Assembly: GCA_027623205.1 (NCBI GenBank)
Contig: JAQBYC010000012.1
Span: 1-58,992, forward strand
DNA: 58,992 nt
Direction: 5' to 3'
DNA from: Pseudomonadota bacterium
GTDB lineage: Bacteria; Pseudomonadota; Alphaproteobacteria; GCA-2731375
The notes under the pieces were generated by a model, which was not told where the DNA came from, made no database searches, and worked only from the letters and a program-made list of their open reading frames with translations. A program made the position numbers and the translations under genes. Positions 24,301 through 32,812 of this stretch are shown piece by piece (the first letter of the stretch is position 1; every line of letters begins with the position of its first letter).

Positions 24301-25887
24301 ATGACCAGCGGCCACAGTACATTCGATCTGTCCCAGGAGCCGCCTTTGGTGACCGTGCCGCGGGATTATAACCTGGCGGTGGACTTCCTGGACCGGCGCG
24401 TCGACGAGGGCTTTGGCGAAAAGACCGCCTTCATTGATGGCAGCGGCAGCCACAGCTATGGCGCATTGCAGGACAGCGCCAACCGCTTCGGCAATGCGCT
24501 GCTGGATCTGGGGGTGCAACCGGAGCAGCGCGTCATGCTGCTGCAACTGGACAGCATTGATTTTCCCATTGCCTTCTTTGGCGCCATCAAGGCCGGCCTG
24601 GTGGCGGTGCCCGTCAATACCCTGCTGACCACCGACGATTATCACTACATGCTGCGGGATTCCCGCTCCCGCGCCCTGGTGGTGAGCGCCGAACTGTTGC
24701 CCGTGGTTGCGCCGATCCTGGATCAGTTACCCGATCTGCGCCATATAATCGTCACCGGCAGCGGTGACACGGCAGGTCATGCAACCATGGCCGCGACCTT
24801 GGCGGGGGCCAGTCCGGCGCTCGCGGCGGCGCCCACTTCGGCCGACGATGTGGCGTTCTGGCTCTATTCCTCCGGCTCGACGGGACGCCCCAAGGGCGCG
24901 CCCCATTTGCAAAGCGATATGATCCATACGGCGGTCCTGTATGGCCTGGGCGTCTTGGGCATTCAGTCCGACGATGTGGTCTATTCCGCCGCCAAGTTGT
25001 TTTTCGCCTATGGACTGGGTAATGCCCTGACCTTTCCCATGATGGTGGGCGCCACTTCGGTTTTGCTGGCCGGGCGGCCGACGCCCGAGGCCGTCATGGC
25101 CCAAATCAGGGACAGCAAGGCCAGTATATTTTATGGCGTGCCCACGCTTTACGCCGGTATCCTGGCGGACGACAGCATTGGCCGGGCAGCATCCTCGCCG
25201 CGCCTGCGCCAATGCGTTTCGGCCGGCGAGGCCCTGCCCGAGGACGTCGCCAAACGCTGGGCAGAGCGGTTTGGCGTGGATATTCTGGACGGCATCGGCT
25301 CGACCGAGATGTTGCACATTTTCGTTTCCAACCGCCCGGGTGCGGTGCGTTTCGGCAGTACCGGATTGCCGGTGCCGGGCTACCGTTGCCGCCTGACCGA
25401 TGATACGGGCGGGGAGGTGGCGCCGGGAGAGATCGGTGATTTGCTGGTCAACGGGCCGACCTCGTCGCCTTATTACTGGAACAACCGGGAAAAAAGCATC
25501 GCCACGTTTGAAGGCGCCTGGACCCGTACCGGCGATAAGTATATCCGTGGCGAGGACGGCTATTTCATCTATGCGGGCCGCACCGATGATATGTTGAAGG
25601 TCGGTGGCATCTGGGTCTCGCCGTTCGAGGTGGAATCCGCCCTGATGGCCCATGACAGCGTTCTGGAAGCAGCCGTGGTCGGGCACGGCGATAGCGACGG
25701 ACTGATCAAGCCGAAGGCCTTTATTGTGCTTAAGGCGGGGGGCGGCGATGGGGATCAGGCGGCCGCGCTGCAACAATTCGTCAAGGACCGGCTGGCGCCC
25801 TATAAATATCCCCGTTGGGTGGAATTTGTCGACGAATTGCCCAAGACCGCGACCGGCAAGATCCAACGTTTCAAGTTGCGCGATTAG
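24301..25887 (+). CDS. bclA: Benzoate-CoA ligase
   Basis: 528 residues, the length of benzoate-CoA ligases (BclA/BadA). It activates benzoate with ATP and CoA to benzoyl-CoA, the substrate of BoxB and the effector of BoxR. The AMP-binding P-loop YSSGSTGRPKGAPH sits near residue 187. Other ANL motifs are YGLGNALTFP, CVSAGEALPEDV, DGIGSTEMLHIF, and the C-terminal catalytic lysine motif TGKIQRFKLR. The early segment FGEKTAFID is also family-typical. GGAGG precedes ATG 24301. A closely related hydroxy- or aminobenzoate ligase is the only real alternative, and the box neighbours favour benzoate. Confidence 0.92.
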   Translation: MTSGHSTFDLSQEPPLVTVPRDYNLAVDFLDRRVDEGFGEKTAFIDGSGSHSYGALQDSANRFGNALLDLGVQPEQRVMLLQLDSIDFPIAFFGAIKAGLVAVPVNTLLTTDDYHYMLRDSRSRALVVSAELLPVVAPILDQLPDLRHIIVTGSGDTAGHATMAATLAGASPALAAAPTSADDVAFWLYSSGSTGRPKGAPHLQSDMIHTAVLYGLGVLGIQSDDVVYSAAKLFFAYGLGNALTFPMMVGATSVLLAGRPTPEAVMAQIRDSKASIFYGVPTLYAGILADDSIGRAASSPRLRQCVSAGEALPEDVAKRWAERFGVDILDGIGSTEMLHIFVSNRPGAVRFGSTGLPVPGYRCRLTDDTGGEVAPGEIGDLLVNGPTSSPYYWNNREKSIATFEGAWTRTGDKYIRGEDGYFIYAGRTDDMLKVGGIWVSPFEVESALMAHDSVLEAAVVGHGDSDGLIKPKAFIVLKAGGGDGDQAAALQQFVKDRLAPYKYPRWVEFVDELPKTATGKIQRFKLRD

Positions 25888-25913
25888 CGGCGATCGGGGA
25901 TGACAACCAGCAC

Positions 25914-26720
25914 ATGGTAGGTGGCTTTGAAAGTATCCGGGCGGCGGGCCAGCGCCTGGAATGCGCCTGGTTGGGTCCGGCGCCATCTGACGATCCCGAC
26001 GGTCCACCCACCCTGGTATTTCTGCACGAAGGACTGGGCTGCGTTGCCCTGTGGCGTGATTTTCCGGCCCAATTGGTTGCCGCCACGGGCCTTGGCGGGT
26101 TTGTCTATAGCCGCCAGGGCTATGGCGGCTCCGATCCCTGTGTGCTGCCACGGCCTATTACCTATATGCATGATGAAGGACTGCGGGTTTTGCCTGCCCT
26201 ATTGGCCGCTGCCGGCATCAAACGGGCCATTCTGGTGGGCCATTCCGACGGCGCCTCGATCGCGCTGATCTATGCCGGCGGCACGCCGGCGTTGGGTTTG
26301 GCGGGCCTGATCCTGGAGGCGCCCCACGTGTTTATGGAACACTGCAACGCGGCCAGCATCGCCAAGGTGCGGGAAACCTATGCCATGGGTGACCTGCGCC
26401 AGCGTCTCGCGAAATATCATGGCGACAACGTGGACTGCGCCTTCCGCGGCTGGTCGGAGCCCTGGCTGGGGACAGGTTTCAGCAGTTGGAATTTGGAAGA
26501 ATACCTGCCGCATATCTGTGCGCGAAAGCCGGTGCCAACCCTGGTGATCCAGGGCGCGGATGACGAATATGGCACCATCGCCCAATGCCAGGCTATTGAG
26601 CGGGGCATCGGCGCGGATGCGGCAACGCTGTTGCTGCCTGAATGCGGCCATGCGCCCCACCAGGATCGGTTCGAACAAACCCTTGCGGCCATGGTGGCGC
26701 ACATCGGCGCTATCGTTTGA
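25914..26720 (+). CDS. Alpha/beta hydrolase next to the benzoate genes
   Basis: 268 residues of the alpha/beta hydrolase fold. The oxyanion motif is HEGLG, the nucleophile elbow GHSDGAS, the acid probably Asp in GADDEYG, and the base His in ECGHAPHQD. It could hydrolyse a ring-cleavage ester or CoA thioester, or act as a salvage thioesterase, in the box pathway. The start is uncertain: ATG 25914 begins 26 bases after the ligase stop and has only a distant GGGGA, while the frame remains open into the ligase gene to 25815. It is the last gene of the run, followed by the dispersed repeat at 26753. Confidence 0.82.
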   Translation: MVGGFESIRAAGQRLECAWLGPAPSDDPDGPPTLVFLHEGLGCVALWRDFPAQLVAATGLGGFVYSRQGYGGSDPCVLPRPITYMHDEGLRVLPALLAAAGIKRAILVGHSDGASIALIYAGGTPALGLAGLILEAPHVFMEHCNAASIAKVRETYAMGDLRQRLAKYHGDNVDCAFRGWSEPWLGTGFSSWNLEEYLPHICARKPVPTLVIQGADDEYGTIAQCQAIERGIGADAATLLLPECGHAPHQDRFEQTLAAMVAHIGAIV

Positions 26721-26752
26721 AGCGCCCTTCGGCCCGGCGGCAAGCGCCTTAA

Positions 26753-26851
26753 GCATGTTTCTTCGAAACATGTTCGGACTCTTAAGAAAAGAGCAATTGA
26801 ACCAATCACTTGGGTCGCTAAAGCGAATCCAATTGACTGAAAATTGCTCTA
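26753..26851 (-). repeat. Dispersed palindromic repeat, copy 4 (inverted full copy)
   Basis: Reverse-complement counterpart of 5915-6013. The GCATGTTTC/GAAACATGT hairpin comes first, then the AGGACTCTTAAGAA-type linker, then the 63-base palindrome ending AAAATTGCTCTA. It lies between the convergent alpha/beta hydrolase and GcrA-like genes and may serve as a terminator. Confidence 0.85.
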
Positions 26852-26863
26852 GGAAAGAGAGCC

Positions 26864-27055
26864 CTAGGCGGCTTTTCGGCGCGGAATAAACGGCTGGCGC
26901 GGTTCGACCTCTAAATCACGGATCGATTTCGCTTTATGTTCTTCGCAGTACGAACTACCGTCGGAGCGAACTTCGCCGCAGTATTCGTGGCTAGGGTGAT
27001 CGCCGTGGGGCCACAGGGGCCAAAGACACCCTCTGCGGGGCCTGATATCAAGCAT
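26864..27055 (-). CDS. GcrA C-terminal-like microprotein
   Basis: 63 residues. The sequence CLWPLWPHGD, HEYCGE and YCEEHKAKSI has the Cys-Trp-Pro, Cys-Gly and Tyr-Cys-x-x-His spacing seen at the C-terminus of GcrA, the alphaproteobacterial cell-cycle regulator that works with sigma-70 on CcrM-methylated promoters. The N-terminal DNA-binding helix-turn-helix of full GcrA is absent, and no in-frame remnant precedes it. GAGAGCG lies before ATG 27055. It may be a stand-alone metal-binding module or a modulator of GcrA. Resemblance is by motif only. Confidence 0.65.
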   Translation of the reverse strand: MLDIRPRRGCLWPLWPHGDHPSHEYCGEVRSDGSSYCEEHKAKSIRDLEVEPRQPFIPRRKAA

Positions 27056-27252
27056 TTTCCGCTCTCATCACGTTATTAAAAAGGACATGTTACTATGGAA
27101 CATGTTTATCATATGTTGCGGCGCACCATTTTGTCAAGTACCGATTATCATTAATGAATCATCATGCGCCACTTTTTTCGAATCGGCCCGTGGATAGGTC
27201 ATGCAAAAGCCCGCGCTTTGCCTGCCTCCTGGATTAAGATAGTCTTGGGCGC

Positions 27253-27477
27253 ATGGCATACCCTAGTGAAAGCCAAGTTCGCTATTTGAAGCGGGGATTG
27301 ACCCAGCCGGGCGGAAAATTGCCCCTGTTCGACGAACTGGGCCAGGAAATCGATCTTCGCACGATTCGCGCCTGTATCAAGGCCGGTTGGTCCGAACCCT
27401 GGTTCGCCAACCCGTTGAAACCCGATTGGCTGGTCTGCCGCCTGACGGACAGCGGTCGGACGATACTGGCCAGATAA
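27253..27477 (+). CDS. Small conserved-type protein of unknown function
   Basis: 74 residues, strongly protein-like: YLKRGLTQPGGKLPLFDELG followed by a basic/aromatic half (GWSEPWFANPLKPDWLVCRL) and ending RTILAR. Codon use agrees with its neighbours. The repeated Leu/Arg and Trp positions suggest a compact winged-helix-sized fold, but I recognise no named domain. The upstream 195 bases are AT-rich and probably hold its promoter and that of the divergent GcrA-like gene. Confidence 0.65.
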   Translation: MAYPSESQVRYLKRGLTQPGGKLPLFDELGQEIDLRTIRACIKAGWSEPWFANPLKPDWLVCRLTDSGRTILAR

Positions 27478-27637
27478 AATCAAGGACCATTGGTACAATA
27501 TCAACGCCCGCCGCTATGCGATGTGTTTTTTGTGGAAATGTCCGGACCTTGATCTGGCCCTTCCGGAGGCGCCATGAAGCTGTCCCCGACGGTCGTCCAA
27601 ATGAGCGCGGGCCTGTGAGCAGGAGATCGATTTAGGC

Positions 27638-28783
27638 ATGCCGTATAAAACTTTTGGCTTTACGCAAGAACAAATTCTGATGCGGGATAGCATCCTTGGG
27701 CTGTTGGGGCGGGTGCTGCCGGCGGAAAAAATGCTGGAACTGGATAAGGCCTCGGCCTTTCCCGCCGCGGCCTTTGAGGCTATTGCGGCGGATGGCTGGC
27801 TTGGCCTGCCCATCGGATCGGAATATGGCGGTGCCGGGGCCTCCAACACGGATATGGCGGTCTTCATCGAGGCGATGGGCTATTACCACTACGGGGTCCG
27901 GTCGGCCTATATGACAACGGCGATCTACGGCGCCTCGCATTTGCAATACCATGCCACCGAGGCCCAGCGGCAGGACATGCTGCCCCGCCTGATAGCGGGC
28001 CAGTTGAGGATGTGCATCGCCTATTCCGAGCCTGACAGTGGATCCGATGCCGCTGGCATTCGCACCCGTGCGGTTCGCGACGGCGATGCCTACCTGATCA
28101 ATGGGCAAAAAATCTACATCACCAATGCGCATGTCAGCGATTGGATGGTGGTCTCGGCCAAGACTGATCCTGACGCCGGGCACAAGGGACTGAGCTTGTT
28201 CCTGGTGGATAGCAAGACGCCAGGACTGACGATCCGGCCCATGGATCCCTTGGGCTCCCGCAGCTCTTTGCCGAACGAAGTATTCTTCACGGATGTGCGG
28301 GTGCCGGCTGGCAATCTGCTGGGCAGCGAGGGCGGCGCCTGGCCGATGCTGATGCGCGGCCTGAACCAGGAGAGGCTGCTGCTGGCCGCGACATCCGCCG
28401 GCCATTGCATGCGCATACTGGAACTGGCCAAGGATTTTGCTGTCAATCGCACGGCGTTCGGGAAGCGTATAACGGAATATCAGGCGATCTCCCACAAACT
28501 GGCGGATATGCATATGTTGACCGAGTTGGCCCGCATGGCGACTTTTCACGCGGCGCGGATGCTGGACGCGGGCGAAGACGCGGTTTTGGAAACCACCACG
28601 GCCAAGATCGTGGCAACGGAGAATAATTTCAAGGTTGCGGACCTGGGTATGCAGATCATGGGCGGAGCGGGCTATATGGCCGGGGAAATGCAACGATTGT
28701 TTCGCGAGGCGCGCCTGGGCCCCATTGGCGGCGGCACCTCGGAAATTCTCAGAAATGTCATTGGCAAGCGCTTAGGGCTTTAG
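27638..28783 (+). CDS. Acyl-CoA dehydrogenase
   Basis: 381 residues, the standard length of FAD-dependent acyl-CoA dehydrogenases that introduce the alpha-beta double bond and pass electrons to ETF. Visible are the FAD/substrate segment CIAYSEPDSGSD, the adenine-binding RTAFGKRITEYQAISHKLADM, and the C-terminal GPIGGGTSEILRNVIGKRL. The catalytic Glu usual in the C-terminal YEGT motif is Gly here. The Glu in NQERLLLA occupies the position of the isovaleryl-CoA dehydrogenase base and probably replaces it, suggesting a branched or bulky acyl substrate. AGGAG precedes ATG 27638. It stands alone. Confidence 0.88.
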   Translation: MPYKTFGFTQEQILMRDSILGLLGRVLPAEKMLELDKASAFPAAAFEAIAADGWLGLPIGSEYGGAGASNTDMAVFIEAMGYYHYGVRSAYMTTAIYGASHLQYHATEAQRQDMLPRLIAGQLRMCIAYSEPDSGSDAAGIRTRAVRDGDAYLINGQKIYITNAHVSDWMVVSAKTDPDAGHKGLSLFLVDSKTPGLTIRPMDPLGSRSSLPNEVFFTDVRVPAGNLLGSEGGAWPMLMRGLNQERLLLAATSAGHCMRILELAKDFAVNRTAFGKRITEYQAISHKLADMHMLTELARMATFHAARMLDAGEDAVLETTTAKIVATENNFKVADLGMQIMGGAGYMAGEMQRLFREARLGPIGGGTSEILRNVIGKRLGL

Positions 28784-28905
28784 CAATGCCGCATTTTGCC
28801 GTAAAACAATGCAGCATTGGCGCGGCGGGGTGGAATTCCATTCGCAACATCGCCGCTACGCTGGCACACTGGGCACCGGTTAGGGGCGGGATTCAAGCAG
28901 GCTAA

Positions 28906-29241
28906 ATGGCGAACAATAGTGAAATTAAACGCACCATGAAACTGGTGATCGACGCGGTCGACGAGGTGCCCCATGTGGACGAGGCGGTGCGGCGTGACTT
29001 GCGCCGATTGTTCACCAGCCTGCGTGACATTTTGACCCGATTGCCTGAGGCGCGTTGGGACGAGGCGGAGATGGTGGCGGATCAGGCCAAGGAATTTTTG
29101 GCATCCGCCTCCCTGGACCGTCTCAACCAGACCATGATCCGTTCGTCTTCGTTGGGTCTGCGCCAGGCGGCGGAAAGGCTGGACGACATTGCCCCGCGGG
29201 TGCTGATCCTAAGCCGCCAGGCGACCAACCTGTTCAGCTAG
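28906..29241 (+). CDS. Helical protein of unknown function
   Basis: 111 residues, predicted almost all helix with heptad-like Leu/Val spacing (RRLFTSLRDILTRL, QAAERLDDIAPRVLILSRQA). No signal or membrane segment. The ribosome site before ATG 28906 is weak (AGCAGG). Its stop TAG spans the IS insertion point: TA belongs to the duplicated target and G is the first base of the element. The base after the target copy on the far side is also G, so the gene was not shortened. Function unknown. Confidence 0.6.
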   Translation: MANNSEIKRTMKLVIDAVDEVPHVDEAVRRDLRRLFTSLRDILTRLPEARWDEAEMVADQAKEFLASASLDRLNQTMIRSSSLGLRQAAERLDDIAPRVLILSRQATNLFS

Positions 29242-29254
29242 GGCCTGTTGACAA

Positions 29255-29653
29255 TCATTTTGCTGCGATGATTGCAGCCACGAGGTTGAGATTAGCGGCA
29301 TAGCTTATATCTGTCTTGTCGTACCTAGTTGCGATGCCTCTGAATTCCTTGATTTTGGCGAAATAGTTTTCCACCAGATGCCGCCAGCGATAGACATGCT
29401 TGTCGTATTCATACTGGATCTTTCGATTGCTCTTTGGCGGGATGACGGCGGCGGCACCGCGTTTGTTCAATTCCTCTCGCAGCCAGTCGACGTCAAAAGC
29501 CTTGTCGCCTAACAATGCGGCGAACTCAACATTCTCAATGAGCGGCGCAACGCCAATCGTGTCGTGACGCTGTCCTGGCAGCAGAACGAACCGCACTAGG
29601 TTTCCCAAGGCATCCACCAAGGCATCCACCAAGGCAACGATCTTGGTGGTCAA
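29255..29653 (-). CDS. IS5-family transposase, C-terminal frame (OrfB)
   Basis: 132 residues from a nominal TTG at 29653, but normally made as a -1 frameshift fusion with OrfA. It carries the second catalytic Asp in LLGDKAFD and the Glu in HLVENYFAKIKEFRGIATRYDK, completing the DDE triad. A 12-bp tandem duplication (29607-29618 and 29619-29630) inserts an extra VDAL before GNLVRFVLLPGQRHD. The reading frame survives. The last codons lie within the left inverted repeat. Confidence 0.85.
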   Translation of the reverse strand: MTTKIVALVDALVDALGNLVRFVLLPGQRHDTIGVAPLIENVEFAALLGDKAFDVDWLREELNKRGAAAVIPPKSNRKIQYEYDKHVYRWRHLVENYFAKIKEFRGIATRYDKTDISYAANLNLVAAIIAAK

Positions 29654-30024
29654 GCCGCCTTTCGAGCGCCCAATGGCCTGATTTTGAGTCCCCCTTTTGC
29701 GCCGCTCGCCTTCTGGTGAACGCTGACGATGCTACCGTCGATCATGGCGTATTCGAAGTCCGGTTCCTCCGATAGGACCTCGAACAACTGTTCGAACACG
29801 CCGTTTTTGGCCCAACGCCGAAAACGTTGGAAGATGGAGTTCCAGCTACCAAAGGTTGGCGGCAGATCGCGCCAGGGGGAGCCTGTGCGAACGCGCCACA
29901 AAATAGCCTCCAGAAACAGTCGGTTATCGGCCGCCGTCACACCGCAATCCGTGGCTTTACCCGGAAGGTGCGGTGAAACCTTCTCCCAGACCCTGTCATC
30001 GACGACAAAACGTTCTGTGTTCAT
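29650..30024 (-). CDS. IS5-family transposase, N-terminal frame (OrfA)
   Basis: 124 residues from ATG 30024, with GGGGAG upstream. The DUF4096-type N-terminal domain is clear (WEKVSPHLPGK, AILWRVRTGSPWRDLPP, FGSWNSIFQRFRRWAKNGVF). The first catalytic Asp is in AMIDGSIVSVHQ. It stops shortly after a slippery run, where the frame of OrfB takes over, the common arrangement of the IS427 group. Confidence 0.85.
   Translation of the reverse strand: MNTERFVVDDRVWEKVSPHLPGKATDCGVTAADNRLFLEAILWRVRTGSPWRDLPPTFGSWNSIFQRFRRWAKNGVFEQLFEVLSEEPDFEYAMIDGSIVSVHQKASGAKGGLKIRPLGARKAA
29688..29700 (-). promoter_or_regulatory. Probable -1 ribosomal frameshift site of the IS transposase
   Basis: On the minus strand the sequence reads GCAAAAGGGGGAC. 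A one-base backward slip on the A4/G5 run moves the ribosome from OrfA into the OrfB frame and restores the typical GGTQNQAIGRSKGGL segment of this family. Confidence 0.7.
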
Positions 30025-30103
30025 GATAAACTCCCCGCAAAGGGTAGCTTGAATCACATTTCTCGATTCAGGGGAATCCCCTAATTGTCAACAGGCCCTA
30101 GCG

Positions 30104-31066
30104 CTAAACACTGAATGTAGTGAAACTCAGGCCGACATAGGCTCCGTAGCCAGCCAAGAGTATCCCACCTTCCAACCGGCTTAGACAATTCTTCGTATAC
30201 AAGAACAGCAACAGCAGTAGAGACGTTCCAAGCATGATCCATTGGTCGAATTGAAGAATTCGTTGGTGGACCGGAAGTGGCTGAAGCAGGGCAGATATAC
30301 CTAGAATTCCTAACAAATTAAAGATATTGCTGCCAAGCACGTTTCCAATGGCCACATCTGCGTGCCGACGCAGCGCCGCGATCACCGAAATCGAAAGCTC
30401 TGGGAAGGACGTGCCAACCGCTACCAACGTCAAGCCGATAACTGCGTCGGAAACGCCCAATTGCTCTGCGATCCCGACGGCCCCTATAAGTAATACGTGT
30501 GATCCAGCAATTAGGAGCAGTAAACCAGTAGTCACGGTCGTTACAATCCATACGGCTGCTTTTGGCAGAGGGGTGATTTCTTCGGCTTCGGCTTCGTGGA
30601 CCTCGGCAGAAGGTGCGCCGTGGAAGCGTTCGCTCCAATAAGCCCATACCAAGTAAGCCACCAACGCCATCAAAAAAATCACGCCGTCCGCGCGCTCCAG
30701 CGCGCTTCCGCCGAGCAAAACGGAAAACAATATGCTGGCCGCTACGACCGTGACAGCGTCACGGCGTAGTGCCAACGGCTTGACCGCCAGCGGCGTAATC
30801 AGGGCGCATATTCCTAGAATCAGCAGAATATTGCCGATATTGCTACCGACAACATTGCCGATAGCGATATCTGGTCGCTCATCTAGTGCGGCCTCTACAG
30901 AGACCATCAACTCTGGCGCCGAAGTGCCGAAGCCTACGATGACGAGCCCACTTAGCAATGGCGATACGTCGAGACGCCTAGCGGAAGCCAATGCGCCTCG
31001 AATCAAAGCCTCGCCGCCAAAAGCAAGCAAGGCCACGCCGAGCGCCAAAAGCAGGAAATTCACCAT
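30104..31066 (-). CDS. Calcium/sodium antiporter (CaCA, YrbG-like)
   Basis: 320 residues with about ten membrane helices. The two inverted alpha-repeats of the Ca2+/cation antiporter family are clear: GFGTSAPELMVSV with GNVVGSNIGNI in the first half, and AVGTSFPELSISV with GNVLGSNIFNL in the second. A charged cytoplasmic loop (EVHEAEAEEI) separates them. It exchanges Ca2+ (or another cation) for Na+ or H+ at the inner membrane. The base composition is visibly lower in GC than the genes on both sides, and an IS ends 5 bases from its stop codon, which suggests recent acquisition. Confidence 0.9.
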   Translation of the reverse strand: MVNFLLLALGVALLAFGGEALIRGALASARRLDVSPLLSGLVIVGFGTSAPELMVSVEAALDERPDIAIGNVVGSNIGNILLILGICALITPLAVKPLALRRDAVTVVAASILFSVLLGGSALERADGVIFLMALVAYLVWAYWSERFHGAPSAEVHEAEAEEITPLPKAAVWIVTTVTTGLLLLIAGSHVLLIGAVGIAEQLGVSDAVIGLTLVAVGTSFPELSISVIAALRRHADVAIGNVLGSNIFNLLGILGISALLQPLPVHQRILQFDQWIMLGTSLLLLLFLYTKNCLSRLEGGILLAGYGAYVGLSFTTFSV

Positions 31067-31358
31067 GTTTCAGTACTACCTTTATCGCTATCTCTGGAAC
31101 CCTCGCGAAGGGCGAGCGCGCAGCACTATATCTAGTGGTTTCGCGGACAGAATAAGTTACTGTAAAATCAGTCTCTAGTGTTCCGCACCATTTAATTCGA
31201 GATGAAAAACTTGACCTCTTCGCGGGGGCGCCGGCCGGAGAACGGCCAGGGCAGCCGTGGGCACCGTAGCGGGGCGGTATAGCTGGGAAACGAGGCGCGC
31301 CGCCGGGGCGCCGGGGTCTTGGGCGGGCGAGTCGCCAATGCGTAGTCTGGCCGGCGCA
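31067..31358. other. Gap between lpd and the antiporter gene
   Basis: 292 bases between two minus-strand genes. The left half is AT-rich and holds two short direct repeats (CTAGTGGTTTCGC at 31132, CTAGTGTTCCGC at 31175). The right half is very GC-rich. No gene or clear terminator is visible. Confidence 0.5.
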
Positions 31359-32774
31359 TTAGCTGTTCAGCGGTTTACCGGTCACGGCCAGGGCGGCTTC
31401 CTTGACGGCTTCGTTCAAGGTGGGATGGGCATGGCAGGTGAGCGCAATATCTTCCGACGAGGCGCCCATTTCCAAGGCCAGAACCAGTTCGGCGATCAGG
31501 GTGCCGGCATCGGGGCCGATGATGTGGGCGCCGAGTAGACGGTCGGTCGACTTGTCCGCCAGCAGTTTGACGAAGCCGCCCTCGGTATCGCCGCTGGAAC
31601 GCGCCCGGCTGTTGGCGGCAAAGCTGAAACGGCCCTTGTTGTAGGCGATGCCGGCATCTTTCAACTGCTCTTCGGATTGACCTACCGTGGCGACTTCGGG
31701 CCATGTGTAGCAGACTGCGGGAATGGCGTCGTAGTTCACTGCAGCCGCATGGCCGGCCAGTTTTTCCGCCAGGACCACGCCCTCGTCCTCCGCCTTGTGG
31801 GCCAGCATGGGGCGGTCTGGCAGGACGTCGCCGATGGCGAAGATGCCCGTGATATTGGTCTGGTAGTCTTCATCCACGGGTATGAAGCCACGCGCGTCCA
31901 TGGCAACGCCCGCCTCGGCCAGGCCCAGGCCGTCGGTAAAGGGTTTGCGGCCGATGGCGACCAGGGCCACATCCGCCTTCAGGGTTTCCTTATCGCCGCC
32001 TTTGGCCGGCTCCAGGCTTAATTCCACGCCGCCGCGAACCTTCCTTGCCGCCGTGACCTTGGTGCCCAGGCGGAACGCCATGCCCTGCCCGGTCAGGCTG
32101 CGTTGCAGGTTGCGCGACAGTTCTCCATCCATGCCCGGCGTGATCCGGTCCAGGAATTCAACCACCGTGACCTTGGCGCCCAGGCGGCCCCAGACCGAGC
32201 CCATTTCCAGACCGATATAGCCGCCGCCGATCACCACAAGATGTTTTGGCACCTTGCTCAACGACAGGGCGCCGGTCGACGACAAGATGAGTTTTTCATC
32301 AATCTCCACCCCCGGCAGCCCCATGACCTCCGAGCCGGTGGCAATAACGATGTTTTCCGCCGTCAAGGACCGTTCGCCGCCGGCGCTCAGGCTGACCAGG
32401 ACCGTGCCCGGCGATGCGATGCGCCCGCGGCCAGGGATATATGCCACCTTGTTTTTCTTAAACAGTCCCTCGATCCCCGTGGTGAGGTCGGTGACCACCT
32501 GGGTCTTGCGGGCCATCATGGTTTTCAGATCCACGGACAAGCCGCCGGTCTTGATCCCGTGCCGCGCGAATTCCGCTTCCGCCTCGTGATAGAGATGGGA
32601 GGATTGCAACAGGGCCTTGGATGGAATGCAGCCCACGTTCAGACAGGTCCCGCCCAAGGCGCCGCGCATCTCCACACAGGCCGTGCGCAGGCCCAGCTGG
32701 GCCGCCTTGATGGCGCCAATATAGCCACCCGGGCCGCCGCCAATGAAGACTACATCAAATTTATCATCGCTCAT
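31359..32774 (-). CDS. lpdA: Dihydrolipoyl dehydrogenase (E3)
   Basis: 471 residues from ATG 32774. E3 reoxidises the dihydrolipoyl arm of SucB (and other E2s) with NAD+. The FAD motif is GGGPGGYIGAIKAAQLG, the redox-active disulphide GGTCLNVGCIPSK, the NAD motif VVIGGGYIGLEMGSVWGRLG, and the catalytic His-Glu pair CHAHPTLNEA. The frame is open 9 codons further, into a region without a ribosome site. It lies 112 bases downstream of sucB, a gap occupied by a dispersed repeat, so lpd may be co-transcribed or partly independent. Confidence 0.95.
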   Translation of the reverse strand: MSDDKFDVVFIGGGPGGYIGAIKAAQLGLRTACVEMRGALGGTCLNVGCIPSKALLQSSHLYHEAEAEFARHGIKTGGLSVDLKTMMARKTQVVTDLTTGIEGLFKKNKVAYIPGRGRIASPGTVLVSLSAGGERSLTAENIVIATGSEVMGLPGVEIDEKLILSSTGALSLSKVPKHLVVIGGGYIGLEMGSVWGRLGAKVTVVEFLDRITPGMDGELSRNLQRSLTGQGMAFRLGTKVTAARKVRGGVELSLEPAKGGDKETLKADVALVAIGRKPFTDGLGLAEAGVAMDARGFIPVDEDYQTNITGIFAIGDVLPDRPMLAHKAEDEGVVLAEKLAGHAAAVNYDAIPAVCYTWPEVATVGQSEEQLKDAGIAYNKGRFSFAANSRARSSGDTEGGFVKLLADKSTDRLLGAHIIGPDAGTLIAELVLALEMGASSEDIALTCHAHPTLNEAVKEAALAVTGKPLNS

Positions 32775-32812
32775 GGCAGGCTTCCATTGGCGCACGTTCA
32801 ATTCAAAGGTGC

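Larger units (their letters stand above)
29241..30098 (-). mobile_element. IS5-family (IS427-like) insertion sequence, complete
   Basis: 858 bases bounded by inverted repeats GGGCCTGTTGACAAT (29241-29255) and ATTGTCAACAGGCCC (30084-30098), flanked by TA on each side (29239-29240 and 30099-30100) as the target duplication. Two overlapping transposase frames fill the interior. A perfect AGGGGAATCCCCT palindrome (30070-30082) lies inside the promoter-side end. All parts look intact, so it may be active. Confidence 0.92.

Noticed and set aside
8358-27504. Similar strings GGACCATTGGCATAAC (8358) and GGACCATTGGTACAAT (27483)
   Set aside because: Similarity ends after roughly a dozen bases. It may hint at a second repeat family, but two short copies are not enough.
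28906-29241. IS insertion disrupting the 111-residue gene
   Set aside because: The stop TAG is formed equally by the original target (TA followed by G) and by TA plus the first G of the IS, so the gene end is unchanged.
31132-31187. Short direct repeats CTAGTGGTTTCGC / CTAGTGTTCCGC near the antiporter start
   Set aside because: Only about 12 bases with mismatches and no repeat in the rest of the window; could be chance, so not called an operator or a template/variable repeat.
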